From Microbacterium enclense (GTDB lineage Bacteria > Actinomycetota > Actinomycetes > Actinomycetales > Microbacteriaceae), in NCBI RefSeq assembly GCF_004022425.1, contig NZ_RBZY01000025.1, positions 1 to 53,110 on the forward strand: a stretch of 53,110 nt of DNA, read 5' to 3'. The notes under the pieces are model-generated. The model searched no databases and was not told the origin of the DNA. It was given only the letters and a program-made list of their open reading frames with translations. Below, in pieces: positions 17,001-23,977 of the stretch. Position 1 is the first letter of the stretch. Each line of letters opens with the position of its first letter. The translations under genes were made by a program, and so were the position numbers.

Positions 17001-18247
17001 TCCTGCGCCGAGGTGCGCGTCAGACGCAGCCCCGCGAGAGGACGCGCGACCACGTCGAGCGCGGCGGGGGTCATCGGGTCGATCCGGATGCCGCTGACCG
17101 CCGCCTCGCCCGTGCCCGGGGTCTCCACCGTCGCCGTGCCGTTCTCGACGGTCACGCGGACCGCGACCGAGGTGGGCTCCTTCAAGCGGTCGTCGACGAG
17201 GTGCACGACGGTGACGCCCAGTGCAGTCAGGTCGAGCGCGGCATCCAGGCGGGGGACGGGGGACGCGGCGTGATCGGCCTCGTCGACGAAGATGACCAGG
17301 CGCCCGGGCTTCGTCTTCCGGCCCGCGCGGCGCGAGGCGGCGGCGGTCGCGACGCGGTCACGCAATTCGTCCCGCAGCAGCGACAGCAGCTCGGACAGGC
17401 TCGGCGCGACGCGGCGCGCTGTGACCGCACCGGCGGGCGGAGTGTCGCCGGAGAGGTGGGGCAGCAGGTCGAGGCCGTGCCAGTCGTCGCGCTGGGCGGG
17501 GGCGATCGCCGCGGCGATGTGCACGTCGTCGGGGGAGTGGAACGCCGCGATCTGCGCGGCCAGGGCTCGCGCGACGCGGAGGGTGTCGCCGCGTGCGCCC
17601 ACGATCGACACCTGCCCGCCGCGCTCGAGGTCGACGGTCGCGGGCATGCCCTGCGCGATGCCGGCGAGGCGCACCATGCGCTCGGCGGACTCGCGCATCA
17701 CCGGGTCGAACGGCTGCACGGGGTTCTGCTCGGGAGGGAGGGCCACCTCGACCGCGCGCAGGTCGCCCGTCCCGATGCGGGCGCGGAGGAAATCGGCATC
17801 CCCCGGTCGTCTCTCCCACCGGCGGGCGGGGTCGGCGGCGATCTCGACGAGGGTGCCGGGGGAGGGGTGCAGTGCCAGGGCGGCGGTGCGCTGCGCGTCG
17901 GCGGTCTGGCGGACGGCCTCGCGCGTCTCCTCGAGGTAGTCCAGGTAGCGCTCGCGCTGCACGCGGCGCTGACGGGCGGCGTTGCCGCGCTGCGTCAGGG
18001 CCATGCCGAGGCCGCCGACGAGCGCGACGACGAGGATGACGGCACCCACCACGACCATGATCGGGTTGTTGCGCAGCAGCACGATCATCGTGATCGACGA
18101 CAGGCTGCCCACGATCGGCAGCAGCGACTGCAGGGGGAAGCCCGTCGCGCCCTCGCCGATCGGCGGCGGCGGCGCGAGGATCAGGTCGGCCGCGGGCTCG
18201 ACGGCTTCGCTGATGCGGGCCGGGCGGTGGACGATGCGGACGGTCAT
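14087..18247 (-). CDS. eccC: Type VII secretion FtsK/SpoIIIE-type ATPase EccC
   Basis: Motor ATPase of the type VII secretion system, 1386 residues as one unsplit chain. Two hydrophobic segments lie at about residues 38-84, followed by three ATPase domains. Domain 1 has a full Walker A (GATGSGKSE, near 485) and Walker B LFLVIDEFGELL. Domain 2 has a degenerate P-loop (GAPQSGRS, near 825) and domain 3 has GDSRCGKTT (near 1110). The C-terminal 70 residues are acidic and low complexity. The ATG at 18247 overlaps the stop of the MinD-like gene and gives the usual short cytoplasmic N-terminus. It recognises substrates and powers export through the EccD channel. Confidence 0.95.
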   Translation of the reverse strand: MTVRIVHRPARISEAVEPAADLILAPPPPIGEGATGFPLQSLLPIVGSLSSITMIVLLRNNPIMVVVGAVILVVALVGGLGMALTQRGNAARQRRVQRERYLDYLEETREAVRQTADAQRTAALALHPSPGTLVEIAADPARRWERRPGDADFLRARIGTGDLRAVEVALPPEQNPVQPFDPVMRESAERMVRLAGIAQGMPATVDLERGGQVSIVGARGDTLRVARALAAQIAAFHSPDDVHIAAAIAPAQRDDWHGLDLLPHLSGDTPPAGAVTARRVAPSLSELLSLLRDELRDRVATAAASRRAGRKTKPGRLVIFVDEADHAASPVPRLDAALDLTALGVTVVHLVDDRLKEPTSVAVRVTVENGTATVETPGTGEAAVSGIRIDPMTPAALDVVARPLAGLRLTRTSAQDSGTALAPDVTQLLGVADVDAIDTSAVWRTRSAAEFLRVPIGVDDQGGPVLLDLKESAQLGMGPHGICIGATGSGKSELLRTLILGLALTHSPDDLSMILVDYKGGAAFAPFSRLPHVAGIIDNLADDPQLTERARASIQGEVVRRQRLLKDAGNAASIGHYRQMRRDRPELPALPHLFLVIDEFGELLTAEPDFVELLLTIGRIGRSIGVHLLLSSQRIEGGRLRGLDTYLSYRIGLRTFSESESAVVLDTPDAFHLPAIPGFGYLKVDTSVYTRFRAGYVSGPVPDPVESGPRHDDAPPVLRLPAYDLPDDSPEAEQLDSAEPETPTTGRTLVQAATSRLARGIARTRPVWLPPLPPVLTLGGVLPQADGAGTLRAPMGLVDDPSKQTQSPWMLDLTRSGGHVSITGAPQSGRSMFLRTLAASLSFTHSPRQVSIYGMDLTGGGLARIEPFPHVGGVATRGSRERLTRLLEELTGMLAVRERVFRDENLDSLADMRRQHADGRLPDLPSADVVLLVDGLGALRQDFEDLETPLAQLLERGGSFGIHVVIALSRWNELRMNLQGLIGTRLELKLNDPADSQIARKLSQTLRADEPGRVLTDEKLFAQIALPLLEEVDDGDTGEALEQLARESAARWGGQGAAPIRLLPEVLSPSELPDAIDEPDAVPLGLRQDTMQPVSLDLVTRDPHLLVLGDSRCGKTTLLRGIVQGAIDRHSAEELVVALMDARGELASEVPDAYLGGHATSGRQARLLAESIAVELEKRANDRDAGPRILVIADDFDILAAGGTEPLRPLLPYLASARDLRLNVVVSRPVAGASRAMFDVALQGIRDTGGTALIMSGDRSEGALLPKLYAEPMIAGRGRLARRGERPTLVQVANFVAGEGEDAGASGVGAPAEAVPSVDADDAGAVDETTREVAPTGAASAPAAATPPSDDIDDVTREVVTARGPAAASGGEDQPLTRRRRDNRAP

Positions 18248-19038
18248 GCGGTCCTCCCCGAGGCGGCGACGAGCGCGGCGGCGAGCCGGACGACCGCGAG
18301 CAGCGTCGTCGAGCGCCGCGCGTGACCTCCGGCGGCCAGGCCGGGATCGAAGGGCACGGCGATGACGGGATGGTCGGCACCGGTCGCGAGGGCGCGGGCG
18401 ACGCCATCGCCCTCGCGCGCGTGATCCACCAGCGCCAGCACGACCGACGGCGACTCGGGCAGCCCCGCGATCGCGTCGACCACCGAGCGCGCGTGCTCGG
18501 CCGGCGAGCGGCGGGCGTCGCCGACGAGACAGACGACATCGCACAGGGCGGCGCACGCGGCGAGGTCGGCGAGGGGATGCCGTGCCCCGAAGTCCGTGAC
18601 CGACACGTCGAAGAAGCGGGCGATCGGTGCGGCTTCGCCGAGCCACGCGCCCACGGCGTCGTCGGCGTCGCGCGGGCGCAGCGCCACCACGCGGTCGCGC
18701 ACCTCGAGGCCGGTGAGCGCCTCCGCCGTCGTCCGGGCCGACGCGCGGGTGTCGTCCGGCGGAACCGCTTCGGCGCCGAGCCGCTCGGCGAGCCCCGGCC
18801 TCCCGGGGGACACATCCACGGCGAGCACGGGTTCTGTGCGCCGCGCAGCGACCGCACGGACCAGCTGGTGCGCGACCGTGCTCGTCCCGGCACCCGGCGA
18901 CAGCGACACCACGCCGATGCGACGTGTCGTCGACAGGCCGCCCCGGATCGCGGCATCCCACGAGGTCAGCTCGACACGCCCGTTCGCCCCGCTGCCGAAG
19001 ACGGCGGTCGACAGCGCTCGCAGATCGAGCACGGTCAT
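18244..19038 (-). CDS. MinD/ParA-like P-loop ATPase of the type VII locus
   Basis: Protein of 264 residues with a deviant-Walker-like N-terminal region (IGVVSLSPGAGTSTVAHQL, about residues 40-58) and further MinD-like blocks (EPVLAVDVSPGRPGL, VCLVGDARRSPAEH, VVLALVDHAREGD). The usual KGGxGK(S/T)T is replaced by SPGAGTST, lacking both lysines, so ATP hydrolysis may be weak or lost. It is sandwiched by four-base overlaps between eccD and eccC and resembles the EspI-type ATPases that regulate ESX systems. I chose the ATG at 19038 for its overlap with the eccD stop. Confidence 0.8.
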   Translation of the reverse strand: MTVLDLRALSTAVFGSGANGRVELTSWDAAIRGGLSTTRRIGVVSLSPGAGTSTVAHQLVRAVAARRTEPVLAVDVSPGRPGLAERLGAEAVPPDDTRASARTTAEALTGLEVRDRVVALRPRDADDAVGAWLGEAAPIARFFDVSVTDFGARHPLADLAACAALCDVVCLVGDARRSPAEHARSVVDAIAGLPESPSVVLALVDHAREGDGVARALATGADHPVIAVPFDPGLAAGGHARRSTTLLAVVRLAAALVAASGRTA

Positions 19039-20372
19039 GACTGACCGCCGAACATGCCGAGCAGTTCGGCGTAGATCCCGAGCGTTCCCACCAGCAGCGG
19101 GATCAGGGCCACCACCGCGAGCGTCTCGAGCACATTGCCGAGACCCCGCAGGCGCGCGCGGACGTGCGGCCGCGGCCGCACGAGAACCATCGTCGCGATC
19201 AGCGCGGCGACGACGACCGCGACGCCCGCGCCGATCCAGCCGAGACCCCCCAGGAGCAGCACCGCGAGTCCCGCCGCGGCGACCGCACCGGCGGCCGCCC
19301 ACAGCAGCCACCCCTGCCAGCGCAAGGGGAACGCGCGGGTTCGGAGAGCGGCGACGAGGAAGAACGCCAGGGCCAGCAGCTCGGTCCAGATGGTGCCCGA
19401 CAGCGCGAGCACCACTCCGGTCACGCCGAGGACGGATGCCACGGCCCCCACGCTCCACGTGAGCGACGCGTAAGCCTCGTCGATCGCGGCGAACGCGCGC
19501 GGGCGCGCGGGCGGCGACCCCGCGGCGGCGCGCTGGTCGAGGTCGGTCAGACCCGCCGAGGAGAGAGCGATCCAGGGCAGCGGGCCGGTGGCGAATGCGG
19601 CGACGACGCCGGTGACGGCCGAGGCCGAGACGGCATCCACCCCCGCGAGCAGCAGCCCGAGCAGCAGCGAGGCGAGCACGGCACCGAGCGCTCCGCCCGC
19701 CGCGGCACCGCGCCGTCGGTGCGCCACCCCGACACCGAGCAGGGCGACGGTGGCGGCGGTGGCGAAAGCGGCGGCGATGCCGGCGAGAAGCGCCGAAGGG
19801 CTCGAGCCCCACGCTGCGGTGGTCGCACTGCCGACCGGGAGCGCGAGACCCGCGGCGGCAGCGGACACGCACGTCGACAGACGACGCAGTCCGCCGAGCC
19901 CGAGGCCCGTCGCGACAGCGACCAGAAGCACAGCGGCCGCGAGGAGGGCGAAGGCCGCGAGCGTCGGTGATGACCACGGCGACAGCCACCCCGCCAGCGC
20001 GAACGCCGCGGCGATCCCCGTTCCGCCGGCGATCGTGCGCGCCCGGTCGTCCCAGTGGTCGGGGCGCGCGTCGTGCGCGTCGGCGGCGGCGTCGGTGACG
20101 TCGATCACGACGGGCGGCGGGGGCGCGGCATCCAGGCGGACCAGGCGGACCAGTGTTCCGTCGGCGAGGTCGAGCTGCTGCGGGGTGAGGGCGATGTCGA
20201 TCTGCTCGCCGTCGGGAGCGATGACCGCGAGCGGGCGTGCCACCGTGCCGGCGGTCTCGCCGAGGAGGTCGAGCAGGCGAGGGATCGCCGCGCCCACGGG
20301 CTCACCGCTGGGGACGACGACCTCCGCGCGGCGTTCGGATCCCGCGACGGTCAGACGGGTGTAGATGCTCAC
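19035..20372 (-). CDS. eccD: Type VII secretion integral membrane protein EccD
   Basis: Channel component of the secretion machine, 445 residues. The N-terminal about 85 residues (SIYTRLTVAGSERRAEVVVP onward) form the ubiquitin-like YukD domain. After a linker there are about eleven hydrophobic segments to the C-terminus, the standard EccD topology. The GTG start at 20372 overlaps the stop of the small EccB-like gene (GTGA). Length and domain order match the family. Confidence 0.9.
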   Translation of the reverse strand: MSIYTRLTVAGSERRAEVVVPSGEPVGAAIPRLLDLLGETAGTVARPLAVIAPDGEQIDIALTPQQLDLADGTLVRLVRLDAAPPPPVVIDVTDAAADAHDARPDHWDDRARTIAGGTGIAAAFALAGWLSPWSSPTLAAFALLAAAVLLVAVATGLGLGGLRRLSTCVSAAAAGLALPVGSATTAAWGSSPSALLAGIAAAFATAATVALLGVGVAHRRRGAAAGGALGAVLASLLLGLLLAGVDAVSASAVTGVVAAFATGPLPWIALSSAGLTDLDQRAAAGSPPARPRAFAAIDEAYASLTWSVGAVASVLGVTGVVLALSGTIWTELLALAFFLVAALRTRAFPLRWQGWLLWAAAGAVAAAGLAVLLLGGLGWIGAGVAVVVAALIATMVLVRPRPHVRARLRGLGNVLETLAVVALIPLLVGTLGIYAELLGMFGGQS

Positions 20373-20632
20373 GGGGTCACGGCTCCGGTGGGGGTCTGGA
20401 CGGTCGAGGTCGCCTGTTGCGCGGCGCGCTCGGTCAGCAGTTGCGAGACGAACGAGACGCCGACGCAGGCGGCGCACGCGATCGCGGCCACGATGATCGA
20501 GCCCATCAGACGCTTCATGTGGTCGTTGACGGTGCGGCGCTCGCCGATGTGGCCGTAGACGAGGGCCGATCCCAGGCGCATGCGCTGGATCTTCGCCTGC
20601 TCGATGAGAACGGTGTCGCGCTGGTCGGGCAT
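20369..20632 (-). CDS. EccB-like transmembrane stub (87 residues)
   Basis: Small single-pass membrane protein. Residues 1-45 are charged and cytoplasmic, with IEQAKIQRMRLGSALVYG followed by DHMKRLMG. A membrane segment follows (SIIVAAIACAACVGVSFVSQ), then only about 20 residues outside. The arrangement of a Q-rich basic stretch, SAL(V) and (x)RL just before the membrane segment resembles the N-terminus of EccB, whose about 400-residue external domain is absent here. It overlaps the genes on both sides, so it is a genuine operon member and not a truncated relic at an edge. It may be a reduced EccB, or an unrelated EssA-like subunit. Confidence 0.72.
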   Translation of the reverse strand: MPDQRDTVLIEQAKIQRMRLGSALVYGHIGERRTVNDHMKRLMGSIIVAAIACAACVGVSFVSQLLTERAAQQATSTVQTPTGAVTP

Positions 20633-21705
20633 CAGCGCACTCCCTCCGAGACGCGCAGCTGCGCTCGCACGTGCGGGGCGAGGTTCAGCAGTTCGCCGAG
20701 GCGGTCGGGGTCGAGGGTCGACAGGACGTCGTTGAGGCGCCCCCACCCGCCGCCGTCCACGGATCCCAGCGGCAGCATCGCCCCGGGGAGCCGCGGGCTG
20801 CCGACCGGCGTGCCGCCGACCTCCTCGACCCAGCGTTTCCCGTCGATGCCGAGCGCGCGGATCCCCACCGGTCCGATCAGCAGCGCGAGCGGTTCGGGCT
20901 GGGGGGATGCCGTGGCCCGGCGCGCCAGGTCGGGCGCGCCGATCGCGGCGAACGCGATCCCGATGAGGGGGAGGCCGATGGTCGCGGCACGGGCCAGGAG
21001 CTCGCGAGCCTCGGCGGTCGCGGTGGCGCCGGATTCTCGGCCCACCCCCGGCACGGCGGCCCACACGCGCGTCGTCTCCTCCAGACCCTCGCTCGTCCGG
21101 CCGACCTGCACGGTCGAAAGGACCGCGCGATCGCCCGCGCCGACCGCGGCCCAGTGGCTGTCGAGGGGGACGCGCCGCCGCGATCGCTCGGTGAGGTCGT
21201 CGCGGTCCCACGGCGCGAGCAGCGGCTCGACCGCGCCCCACGCGGTCGGCTCGGCCCCGGTGAACAGGGCGACCGCGGCCTCGGCGACGCCCCCGAGTCG
21301 CACCGGGCGCGTGACCCGGTGCCGCGTCGACACGGTCGCCACGACCTGCAGAGTGGATGTCACCTGCGCCCGGACGAAGAGCGGGTGGACGTTGTCCGGG
21401 GTCGGCGGCACCGGGTTCAGGGCCTCGGCGGGGGCGTCGATGCGCACGCCCGTGCGCGCGTCATAGAGGCCGTCGGTGCGCGTGCGCACGACCCAGTGCC
21501 CCTGGACGGCCGACAGCACCTGCGCGAGCGGCTGGGTCATGCGCGAGAACTCGCTCGACACGATGATCGGACGCAGTCCCTGGCTCGCGGTCTTGTGCAG
21601 GAAGTCGCTCATCGCCGTCGTCAAGGCGACGATCGGCGCGCGCGTCTCGGTGCCGGCCCACCCGGGGCCGGCAGCGTCGAGGAGGGGGTGTGCGACGGTG
21701 CTCAT
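20632..21705 (-). CDS. Type VII locus protein, DUF6177-like
   Basis: Soluble protein of 357 residues with no membrane segment. It has conserved-looking blocks RPIIVSSEFSRMTQPLAQVL near residue 45, HWVVRTRTDGLYDARTGVRI near 68 and WAAVPGVGRESGA in the middle. I tentatively match it to DUF6177, a family I associate with type VII loci of Micrococcales. It overlaps by one base with the EccB-like stub and by four bases with the FHA gene, so it is made with the core machine. Its function is unknown. Confidence 0.68.
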   Translation of the reverse strand: MSTVAHPLLDAAGPGWAGTETRAPIVALTTAMSDFLHKTASQGLRPIIVSSEFSRMTQPLAQVLSAVQGHWVVRTRTDGLYDARTGVRIDAPAEALNPVPPTPDNVHPLFVRAQVTSTLQVVATVSTRHRVTRPVRLGGVAEAAVALFTGAEPTAWGAVEPLLAPWDRDDLTERSRRRVPLDSHWAAVGAGDRAVLSTVQVGRTSEGLEETTRVWAAVPGVGRESGATATAEARELLARAATIGLPLIGIAFAAIGAPDLARRATASPQPEPLALLIGPVGIRALGIDGKRWVEEVGGTPVGSPRLPGAMLPLGSVDGGGWGRLNDVLSTLDPDRLGELLNLAPHVRAQLRVSEGVR

Positions 21706-22475
21706 GCGGCATCCCGGATGGTCAGGGTGCGGTCACCGATCTCGAGGACGACATCGGTGGGCACGGGCGTGCGTTGGTGAGGAAGAAGAGGGGTCGAGGC
21801 GCCCGCCCCGCGGACGAAGGTGCCGTTCGTCGAGCCCAGGTCGGTGACCCACACCTGGCGGCCGTCCCACTCGAGGCGGACGTGCGATTTCGACAGCGTG
21901 CGCGACATATCGGCCCAGCGGTACACCTCGGCGGGGGCATCGGCCGGCGCGGAGGGGTCGCGCCCCAGGACGAGCGCGGTGTCGAGGGTGAGGCGCTCGC
22001 CCGAATCGAGGAGCAGCGTCGGCACCATGCCGCGACGCGCGCGGCCCGGGTTCGCATCGGGCGCGGTCTCCGGGAACTGGAACGCCGCGATCGCCGGGGC
22101 GAACGGATCGCGGCCGCCGCGGAGGTCGAACATGGCGAGCTTGCCGGATGCCAGTGCCCACAACGCCGACCCGCCCGCGGCCGCACCGGTTGTCCGGCGC
22201 ACGATACGCGCGTCGACGGTCGCCGCGCCGAGGGTGCGGCCGGTGCGTCCGAGGAGCCAGACAGCGACGGCGAAGAGCGCGAGCGCGGCGACGACCAGCA
22301 GCCAGCCGAGCGCCGGCGGACCGGCCGCGATGACGACGATTCCCGCCGCCAGCACCGCCACGGGCATGACGACATCCAGCGCCACGGCCCCGACGATCTG
22401 GCCCCCGCGGGCACGCTCGGTGAACACGAGCGGATCGACGTCGGCCAGGCGCAACGAATCGTGCGTGCTCGTCAT
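21702..22475 (-). CDS. Membrane-anchored FHA domain protein
   Basis: Protein of 257 residues and first gene of the secretion core operon. Two hydrophobic segments lie at about residues 27-70 (RDD-like placement). The C-terminal about 100 residues are an FHA phosphothreonine-binding domain, with LVLGRDP, SKSHVRLEW and DLGSTNGTFV, all key residues (G-R, S-x-x-H, N-G) present. FHA domains in type VII systems link assembly to Ser/Thr kinase signalling; here it probably docks a phosphorylated partner at the membrane. It ends with an ATGA overlap onto the next gene. I saw no convincing promoter in the roughly 95 bases upstream. Confidence 0.88.
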   Translation of the reverse strand: MTSTHDSLRLADVDPLVFTERARGGQIVGAVALDVVMPVAVLAAGIVVIAAGPPALGWLLVVAALALFAVAVWLLGRTGRTLGAATVDARIVRRTTGAAAGGSALWALASGKLAMFDLRGGRDPFAPAIAAFQFPETAPDANPGRARRGMVPTLLLDSGERLTLDTALVLGRDPSAPADAPAEVYRWADMSRTLSKSHVRLEWDGRQVWVTDLGSTNGTFVRGAGASTPLLPHQRTPVPTDVVLEIGDRTLTIRDAA

Positions 22476-22570
22476 CGGGCCCCCTCCCTCGACCTTCCAC
22501 CCTATGCGGGACGCTTTCGCGGCGCGGGTTTCGGCCGTCCCTTGCGTGGATAACCCGCGGGGCGGCAGAA

Positions 22571-22705
22571 TTATCCGCTCACCGGCGGGTCAGTGGGCTT
22601 CTCGCGGCGGATCTCCTCGTGCCACGTCCGGACTCTGTTGCTCGAGCGAAGCCGCGACAGGAAGTTCTCTCGCGCCGAACCTTCTTCCGCGAACTCGCGG
22701 CGGCC
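22571..22705 (-). pseudogene. 3'-truncated remnant related to the toxin's immunity gene
   Basis: About 44 codons on the minus strand ending at the stop at 22571 encode GRREFAEEGSARENFLSRL and then RSSNRVRTWHEEIRREKP. This closely matches a central part of the intact immunity gene at 23411-23977 (GRREFSSEEPSLENFLSRL, RSLNSVAAWHEKNRQKK). The preceding part (ERRSGTDEAQ) still faintly tracks the same gene. No start and no C-terminal half remain. It is best read as the leftover of a displaced immunity gene. Confidence 0.7.
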
Positions 22706-22802
22706 CTGCGCTTCGTCCGTACCCGATCTTCTCTCCGATACGGACCGCACTGTGGGTCGAACCACGGCGAGGACGCGCTGCGGCTGCGGAGATGATGGAT
22801 CG

Positions 22803-23237
22803 ATGGACGATAACGGGATCCTCGACATGTGGGCGCATCGGGCCGGATTCCCTAGCCCGCTGCGTCCCGGTGACGCCACACGCGGGTGGTGGAACCCCGA
22901 GACCGCGTTGGCGGTGCGACGATCTGCCGATTCCACGTGGCATGTGGACATCGAGAATCGCGGGGCCCGGACGGAGGAGGCGATCCTCGAAACGGAGGAG
23001 GACGCGAATCGTTTCCTCCTGATGCGGTTCGGGGTGCTCTGGCGGCTCGAGCAAGGACTCGAGGACTGCTTCCCCGTACGAGCTGATCCCGGCGTCGTGA
23101 TCATCGAAGAGGAGTCCATGTACTCGGTCCGGTGGAACGGTCGGCGTGCCGCGATCGCGGCCAAACGCCAGGCGATCCGATACAGCCATGTCGTAGACGA
23201 ACCGCTCTCCCGCATCAGCGCACGCCTCTTGAGTTAA
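22803..23237 (+). CDS. Putative immunity protein, Imm61-like, on the opposite strand
   Basis: Protein of 144 residues, start ATG at 22803 with GGAG eleven bases upstream. It is acidic and soluble. The order of features (DMWAHRAGF at the start, TWHVDIENRGARTEEAILE, then RFLLMRFGVLWRLEQGL and the terminal QAIRYSHVVDEPLSRISARL) resembles the Imm61 type of immunity protein, to my recollection the family of the TNT immunity factor. That match is from memory and tentative. It is the only plus-strand gene in the type VII locus, between two immunity remnants, and its last bases overlap the remnant at 23234. Confidence 0.58.
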   Translation: MDDNGILDMWAHRAGFPSPLRPGDATRGWWNPETALAVRRSADSTWHVDIENRGARTEEAILETEEDANRFLLMRFGVLWRLEQGLEDCFPVRADPGVVIIEEESMYSVRWNGRRAAIAAKRQAIRYSHVVDEPLSRISARLLS

Positions 23238-23400
23238 TTTGCTGCGGCGAGGCGAGCCATCTGCGCATCGACGGGTTCTGCGCTCGACAGCGTGAAGACG
23301 GCGTCCCCGTTCTTCGGGATCACATAGGGGCCGTTGCCGGCCAGCGCCTCGCCTCGTGACGTTCAGACCGGTGCTGATGTATCGGGGAGTGGATGCCGTG
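23234..23400 (-). pseudogene. C-terminal remnant of another protein, probably an immunity protein
   Basis: The minus strand encodes a coherent tail, GEALAGNGPYVIPKNGDAVF followed by TLSSAEPVDAQMARLAAAN and a TAA at 23234-23236. Extended upstream it meets a stop, but the adjacent frame continues sensibly as RYISTGLNVTR, so one frameshift near 23358 explains it. No start codon or upstream body is left, as the intact immunity gene ends at 23411. It overlaps tail to tail with the Imm61-like gene. Confidence 0.62.
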
Positions 23401-23410
23401 GGATGCGTCC

Positions 23411-23977
23411 TCAGCGGCGGCGAAGCGGGACATACGTGCGGCTGGCCACCATGTCGAAGATGTCCTGGGCCGCGTCGTCGGAGATCTCCTCCAGATCGGA
23501 GTCGAGTGAGAAGCGGATGGCGCGGTCGAGCACCCCCCGGGTGTCGGGAGCCCACGTGTCGACGTCGACGAGGTACTCGTCGACCGTGCCGGTCGAGTCG
23601 GTGCGTCGGCGGAAGAGGCGAGCGGGCACGAGCTCGCCGTCGATCCGCAGCTCACGCACGAAGTACCGCGGTGAGTCCGCAGGGGACTGCGCCTGGCGTT
23701 CCGCAGCCTTCTTCTGGCGATTCTTCTCGTGCCAGGCGGCCACGCTGTTGAGCGAGCGCAGGCGAGAGAGGAAGTTCTCGAGGGAGGGTTCTTCAGACGA
23801 GAACTCGCGGCGTCCGATCGGGGTCGCGCGCTCGTCGGTCGCGAAGACGACCCATCCGTCCGAGGTCCGCTGGATCGCGATGACGTCGGTCTCGTTCGTC
23901 GCGTCCTCGAACCAGCGGTATCCGGTCAGACCCTCGGTGCGGATGGCGTCGAGGACCTCTTCGCGTGTCAACGTCAC
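23411..23977 (-). CDS. Probable cognate immunity protein of the type VII toxin
   Basis: Protein of 188 residues immediately downstream of, and overlapping by four bases (GTGA), the toxin gene: the standard position for a cognate immunity gene. The GTG at 23977 is chosen for this overlap and a GGAGG just upstream. The N-terminal about 75 residues form one module (LTGYRWFEDATNETDVIAIQ, then DGWVVFATDERAT and GRREFSSEE). A charged linker rich in Lys, Arg and Gln follows, then a second beta-rich module (ELRIDGELVPARLFRRRTDS, DEYLVDVDTW). Two modules could neutralise the toxin's two catalytic domains; that is inference. Family not recognised. Confidence 0.78.
   Translation of the reverse strand: MTLTREEVLDAIRTEGLTGYRWFEDATNETDVIAIQRTSDGWVVFATDERATPIGRREFSSEEPSLENFLSRLRSLNSVAAWHEKNRQKKAAERQAQSPADSPRYFVRELRIDGELVPARLFRRRTDSTGTVDEYLVDVDTWAPDTRGVLDRAIRFSLDSDLEEISDDAAQDIFDMVASRTYVPLRRR

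Noticed and set aside
14774..18325. Long plus-strand open frame opposite eccC
   Set aside because: No motif, composition typical of antisense frames in high-GC DNA; eccC on the other strand has all three ATPase domains.
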